Positions 63,101 through 64,000 of a DNA stretch of 64,000 nucleotides are shown one piece after another. The stretch covers positions 73,571,039 to 73,635,038 of the forward strand of contig NC_086026.1 of NCBI RefSeq assembly GCF_036323735.1, written 5' to 3'. Each line of letters begins with the position of its first letter. Positions within the stretch are counted from its first letter, which is position 1. Origin of the DNA: Rattus norvegicus. Its lineage: Eukaryota; Chordata; Mammalia; Rodentia; Muridae. The translations under genes and the position numbers were made by a program. The notes below the pieces were generated by a model that was given only the letters and a program-made list of their open reading frames with translations, searched no databases and was not told where the DNA came from.

Positions 63101-63565
63101 TATCCCCTCTGTCTCACATGATCAGTAGCAATTTACACTCCTCCTGTGACTATCAAGCTGAAACATAACTCACCAAAACACCTGTCACTTGTTTCTGGTA
63201 CTTTCCTAACTCCCCTTTTCTTCCCCTGCTAAGGATAGAATGGCTTTTTTTATATGAAAATGGCTTAGGATTTTTTTTTTAATTACCTCACTCAGAGATA
63301 GGAATGCAACAAAATCCATTTATGGTTAACCCAGGAGTTATTTAGTTGCCAAAACTAAACAAGGCAAAAGAGACTGTTGTAGAAGGAATATTCTAGAATA
63401 AGAATAGCCTGGCAGTGGTGGTGCACACACCTTTAGTCCCAGTACTCAGGAGGCAGAGGCAAGTGGATCTCCAAGTTCTAGACTGGCCTGGTCTACAGAG
63501 TAAGTTCCAGGACAGCCAGGGCTACACAGAGAAATCCTGTCTCAAAAAAAAAAAAAAAAAATCAC

Positions 63566-63670
63566 GGGGTTGGGGATTTAGCTCAGTGGTAGAGCGCTTG
63601 CCTAGGAAGCGCAAGGCCCTGGGTTCGGTCCCCAGCTCCGAAAAAAAGAACCAAAAAAAAAAAAAAAAAA
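63566..63670 (+). mobile_element. ID SINE at the end of a B1 A tail
   Basis: GGGGTTGGGGATTTAGCTCA head, canonical boxes, tail AAAAAAAGAACC plus A run. The target duplication AAAAAAATCAC ends at 63,565 and again at 63,675. The preceding B1 spans about 63,405-63,558. Confidence 0.95.
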
Positions 63671-63692
63671 ATCACCAATAAACAACAACGAG

Positions 63693-63895
63693 GAGTGCTG
63701 GAGAGATGGCTCAGCGGTTAAGAGCACTGACTGCTCTTCCAGAGGTCCTGAGTTCAAATCCCAGCAACCACATGGGGGCTCACAACCCTCTGTAATGAGA
63801 TATGATGCCCTCTTCTGGTGTGTCTGAAGAAAGCTACAGTGTGTGTGTGTGTGTGTGTATGTGTGTGTGTGTGTAATAAAAAATAAATTAAAAAA
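63693..63895 (+). mobile_element. B2 SINE with (GT)n
   Basis: GTGCTGGAGAGATGGCTCAG head, GAGTTCAAATCCCAGCAACC, TGGTGTGTCTGAAGAAAGCT, then a GT microsatellite (63,839-63,875), AATAAA and A tail. Confidence 0.93.
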
Positions 63896-64000
63896 AAAAA
63901 AAGACAAAAAAACCAACCAAACAAAAAAGAATAATAAGCCGCCCACCCCTCTGCATTGAGATAATGTGGTGAAACAGCACTAGCCATCCTTGAGGAAGGA

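Overview
This is mammalian, and almost certainly rat (Rattus norvegicus), genomic DNA. Three conserved genes with canonical introns are present. The sequence also holds about 16 ID SINEs (the BC1-derived family that expanded in Rattus), a 5'-truncated rat-type L1, B1/B2/B3/B4 SINEs and long simple repeats. The gene order Rpl4 - Snapc5 - Map2k1 matches the block known from human chromosome 15q22, read in reverse. No microbial operon, CRISPR array or prokaryote-style system is present.

Layout. Positions 1-570 hold the last two exons of Rpl4 (+). Positions 1,430-4,160 hold all three coding exons of Snapc5 (+), behind a CpG-rich promoter with a composite ETS/CRE site. Positions 4,160-7,710 are a repeat-filled gap between convergent genes. 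From about 7,710 to the right edge lies Map2k1 (MEK1) on the - strand: 3'UTR, then exons 11 to 2. I placed every exon by splice sites, reading frame and residue numbering (codon 27 to the stop after residue 393). Exon 1 and the promoter lie beyond 64,000, so 39,267-64,000 is intron 1. That intron holds a decayed Fbxo22 processed pseudogene (50,950-52,075) in antisense orientation.

The genes do unrelated housekeeping and signalling jobs: ribosomal protein eL4, a small subunit of the snRNA-activating complex, and the dual-specificity kinase that activates ERK1/2. They are neighbours by synteny, not a pathway.

The points most worth a second look are structural. (1) A 61-bp tandem duplication copies the end of Map2k1 exon 4 with its 5' splice site, giving two consecutive near-identical donors; use of the second would add a stop codon. 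(2) Three pairs of exact 25-63 bp direct repeats surround exon 8, resembling template-switch repair scars. (3) A 620-bp cytosine-free GGA/GGGAGTG array and a separate 140-bp pure-pyrimidine CCCT tract both lie in intron 5. (4) Two ID elements were inserted successively at one 13-bp target. (5) An inverted ID pair is bounded by 18-bp perfect inverted arms. SINE boundaries are approximate except where target-site duplications are given.
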